Below, piece by piece: positions 5,092 to 6,537 of a stretch of DNA of 6,537 nucleotides. A program made the translations under genes and the position numbers. Location: contig CAILUB010000312.1 in the NCBI GenBank assembly GCA_903837305.1, positions 1-6,537 of the forward strand, written 5' to 3'. The notes below the pieces were generated by a model. The model made no database searches, was not told the origin of the DNA, and saw only the letters and a program-made list of their open reading frames with translations. Numbering within the stretch: the first letter of the stretch is position 1; the number at the start of each line of letters is the position of its first letter. This stretch comes from an uncultured Cytophagaceae bacterium (lineage in GTDB: Bacteria; Bacteroidota; Bacteroidia; Cytophagales; Spirosomataceae).

Positions 5092-6083
5092 CACATGGAT
5101 CACTATTTAGTGGCATAGGTGGCTTTGATTTGGCATCCGAATGGATGGGATGGGAAAATAAATTTCATTGTGAATTAAATGAGTTTGGTCAAAAAGTATT
5201 ACATTATTATTGGCCAGAATCAGAATTATTTACTGACATAAAAAAAGCTGACTTTACAAAATATGAAAACAAAATCGATGTGCTTTCGGGAGGATTCCCA
5301 TGTCAACCTTTCTCTTTGGCCGGATCAAGAAAAGGAAGTGAGGATGATAGACATCTCTGGCCAGAAATGCTTAGAGCAATTAAAGAAATCAAACCAAATT
5401 GGGTTGTCGGAGAAAATGTTCATGGAATTATTAATTGGAATGAAGGGATGGTATTCCAACAGGTGCAATCTGACTTGGAAAATAATGGTTACGAAGTCAA
5501 AACGATTTTATTACCAGCTGCAAGTGTTAACGCTCCCCACAAAAGGAATAGAGTCTATTTTATTGCTAACTCCAACAACCAAAGAAGATGTAGTGAATTT
5601 GGATGTATTCAAAAAGAGAATGGAGAAGTATCCAAATGGAACAACGATGCCAAACTTAGCAACGCAAGTAATGAATATGCTTCCAACACCGAATGCAAGG
5701 GATTGGAAGGACAATGTAGGGAACGGCAAGGATGCACCGAGTATAGGTCAAACAAGAGGCTATTCTTTAGGTCAGAAAATAAATTCGATGTTTCTTCCAA
5801 CACCAATGGCATCGGATTGCGGAGAGAAAGTAATTGGATTGGAGAATCAGGATTCTTTGGTCAAGAGAACAAGGAAAATAACTGGAAAAACTTCCCAACT
5901 ATCTCCCCAATTTGTAGCGGAGATGATGGGATTTCCTCAAGATTGGACTTTATTACCTTTCCTAAATGGAGAAAAGAATCCCTAAAGGGATATGGGAATG
6001 CTGTAGTTCCTCAAGTAATTTATCAAATATTTAAAACTATACAAGAATATGAAAGAATCAGAAATACAAAAGAAAATAGCTGA
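5088..6083 (+). CDS. dcm: C5-cytosine DNA methyltransferase (Dcm family)
   Basis: This 331-residue protein has the ordered motifs of C5-cytosine methylases. Motif I is SLFSGIGGFDLA (5-16, AdoMet binding). Motif IV is GGFPCQPFS (68-76) with catalytic C72. Motif VI is ENV (109-111). Motif VIII is APHKRNRVYFIA (149-160), and motif X is GYGNAVVPQV (301-310). The target-recognition region between VIII and X (161-300) is poor in hydrophobics and rich in Asn, Ser, Arg, Glu and Cys. It ends in a family-like FPTISPICSGDDG (269-281) and ITFPKWRKES. The enzyme would methylate cytosine in phage DNA, probably to escape host restriction; no cognate restriction gene is evident. It starts with an ATGA overlap and its end overlaps the VRR-NUC gene by 35 nt. 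About 423 nt of the target-recognition part also read as a family-like protein in the +1 frame, described separately. Family certain, specificity unknown. Confidence 0.93.
   Translation: MTHGSLFSGIGGFDLASEWMGWENKFHCELNEFGQKVLHYYWPESELFTDIKKADFTKYENKIDVLSGGFPCQPFSLAGSRKGSEDDRHLWPEMLRAIKEIKPNWVVGENVHGIINWNEGMVFQQVQSDLENNGYEVKTILLPAASVNAPHKRNRVYFIANSNNQRRCSEFGCIQKENGEVSKWNNDAKLSNASNEYASNTECKGLEGQCRERQGCTEYRSNKRLFFRSENKFDVSSNTNGIGLRRESNWIGESGFFGQENKENNWKNFPTISPICSGDDGISSRLDFITFPKWRKESLKGYGNAVVPQVIYQIFKTIQEYERIRNTKENS
5566..5907 (+). repeat. Three degenerate 114-nt units inside the Dcm target-recognition region
   Basis: In the +1 frame relative to Dcm, LTPT (5566), LPTP (5680) and LPTP (5794) begin three units exactly 114 nt (38 codons) apart. 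Units 2 and 3 share DNA identity: CTTCCAACACC at both starts, and 21 of 26 bases at 5680-5705 against 5794-5819. A shared LPTPxAxD pattern follows in units 2 and 3. In the Dcm frame the same DNA reads as SNT-containing segments (SNTECKGL, SNTNGIGL). The first unit is the most diverged. Confidence 0.55.
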
Positions 6084-6321
6084 AAGGTTAAAGAAGAACG
6101 GTTGGTGGGTAACTAAACTCATCCAAACAACTACCAATGGCATACCAGATTTAATGGCTATTAGAAATGGACACGTGATATTTTTGGAAGTAAAACAACC
6201 TGGAAAAGATGCTACCGAACTTCAGCAATATGTTATCAGCACATTAAACAAGGTGGGTGTATTTGCGAGAGTAGTGAACTGCCTAGAAGATGTAGATATA
6301 TTTTGCTATAAATTTCAATAA
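6049..6321 (+). CDS. VRR-NUC domain nuclease
   Basis: This 90-residue protein is a single small PD-(D/E)XK domain of the VRR-NUC type. ESEIQKKIAERLKKNGWWV (3-21) is the opening helix with its conserved Glu. TTNGIPDLMA (28-37) gives the G-I-P-D with metal-binding D34. VIFLEVKQPG (43-52) gives E47 and K49, and ATELQQYV (55-62) the family Gln. Stand-alone VRR-NUC proteins in phages are predicted structure-selective or Holliday-junction-like endonucleases; eukaryotic FAN1 carries the same domain. The ATG at 6049 overlaps the Dcm end by 35 nt in another frame; it is kept because it gives the conserved first helix. It is the last + strand gene, followed by a hairpin. It may process recombination intermediates. 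A restriction-partner role for Dcm is possible but less likely. Confidence 0.88.
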   Translation: MKESEIQKKIAERLKKNGWWVTKLIQTTTNGIPDLMAIRNGHVIFLEVKQPGKDATELQQYVISTLNKVGVFARVVNCLEDVDIFCYKFQ

Positions 6322-6343
6322 AAAAGGGGAGTTTTAACTCCCC
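6320..6343 (-). terminator. Intrinsic terminator of the holin-like gene, usable from both sides
   Basis: GGGGAGTT (6326-6333) and AACTCCCC (6336-6343) form a perfect 8-bp inverted repeat with a TT centre. On the - strand it is followed by six T (plus-strand A at 6320-6325), a good intrinsic terminator 4 nt after the holin-like stop. On the + strand it comes just after the VRR-NUC stop, but the following bases (ATCATTAAG) are not T-rich, so it would act weakly there. Its place between two converging genes suits a shared terminator. Confidence 0.85.
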
Positions 6344-6347
6344 ATCA

Positions 6348-6509
6348 TTAAGCCTTTTTAGAAGCTATGGACCAGATAGATCCAGCAAGTGTCATAACAG
6401 CACCAATGATTTCAACGATTTGAGCTTGGTCGACTAGCCCTTTAGCAACGATAAAACCACCAGCAAATGTTAAAGCATGGCGGATTATCCCTAAAATTTT
6501 ATCTTTCAT
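6348..6509 (-). CDS. Small holin-like membrane protein
   Basis: On the - strand an ATG (plus 6507-6509) opens a 53-codon frame ending at TAA (plus 6348-6350). The product begins MKDKILGIIRHALTFAGG, has two short hydrophobic segments (about residues 12-22 and 35-49) separated by a polar turn (KGLVDQAQ), and ends basic (SKKA). From memory this closely follows a family of very short putative phage holins (Pam3 gp28-like), where 'ILRH.LT..GG' and a 'GA..TL.G..W' second helix recur. Such proteins would form lesions in the inner membrane for endolysin release. It is the only - strand gene seen, convergent with the replication block and followed by a strong terminator. About 28 bases upstream are in the window, too few to define a promoter. 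Membrane role likely; holin function inferred. Confidence 0.75.
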   Translation of the reverse strand: MKDKILGIIRHALTFAGGFIVAKGLVDQAQIVEIIGAVMTLAGSIWSIASKKA

Positions 6510-6537
6510 AATTATACATTTGTCTAAAATTACAAAA

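Noticed and set aside
5088..6083. Dcm as a frameshifted pseudogene
   Set aside because: The frame is intact through motifs I, IV, VI, VIII and X, and the C-terminal half also matches a known family form in the same frame. Decay is therefore not needed to explain the alternative frame.
6326..6343. The hairpin as a strong + strand terminator for VRR-NUC
   Set aside because: No T-run follows on the + strand within the next bases. The T-run lies on the - strand side, so its main use is for the holin-like gene.

Overview
The window looks like the replication and recombination block of a tailed phage or prophage of a Bacteroidota host, probably flavobacteria-like. The DNA is AT-rich. Genes are small, tightly packed and almost all on the + strand. 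Shine-Dalgarno sequences are not obvious, and starts tend to follow A-rich leaders. Two non-coding gaps carry good matches to the Bacteroidota housekeeping promoter (TTG about 20 nt upstream of TAnnTTTG). The gene content is phage-like: SSB, exonucleases, helicase, a MazG-like protein, a Dcm-type methylase, a VRR-NUC nuclease and a holin-like protein. No structural genes, integrase, DNA polymerase, tRNA, rRNA or CRISPR array is visible.

Region 1 (1-1476) is the end of an operon. It holds a 5'-truncated tail-anchored membrane protein, a DnaQ/PolB-like 3'-5' exonuclease with a C-terminal zinc ribbon, and a mini-protein with an HExxH motif. The three genes are joined by ATGA stop/start overlaps and closed by a strong intrinsic terminator. 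Region 2 (1507-2690) starts at a Bacteroidota-type promoter. It holds a 55-residue Cro/XRE-like regulator, a small membrane-anchored protein and an SSB-like protein with an acidic tail ending in Phe. It ends in a spacer where a hairpin/T-tract and a second promoter overlap.

Region 3 (2724-4886) is a DNA-processing set: a RecB-like PD-(D/E)XK nuclease, a MazG-like all-alpha protein and a compact SNF2-like SF2 helicase. The last two overlap by 68 nt in different frames. Region 4 (4887-6321) starts with an 18-bp direct repeat pair (32-bp spacing) flanking a small palindrome. A 46-residue membrane peptide, a C5-cytosine methyltransferase and a VRR-NUC nuclease follow, again with overlapping ends. 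Region 5 (6320-6509) is a 53-codon holin-like gene on the - strand, convergent with the rest and followed by its own terminator.

A likely joint picture, by inference: SSB, helicase and the nucleases process phage or host DNA during replication or recombination, MazG trims nucleotide pools, and Dcm modifies phage DNA against restriction. The most unusual signal is in the Dcm gene. Its target-recognition half (about 5563-5985) carries family-like protein sequence in two reading frames at once. In the alternative +1 frame, three LPTP-like units recur at exactly 38-codon (114-nt) intervals.
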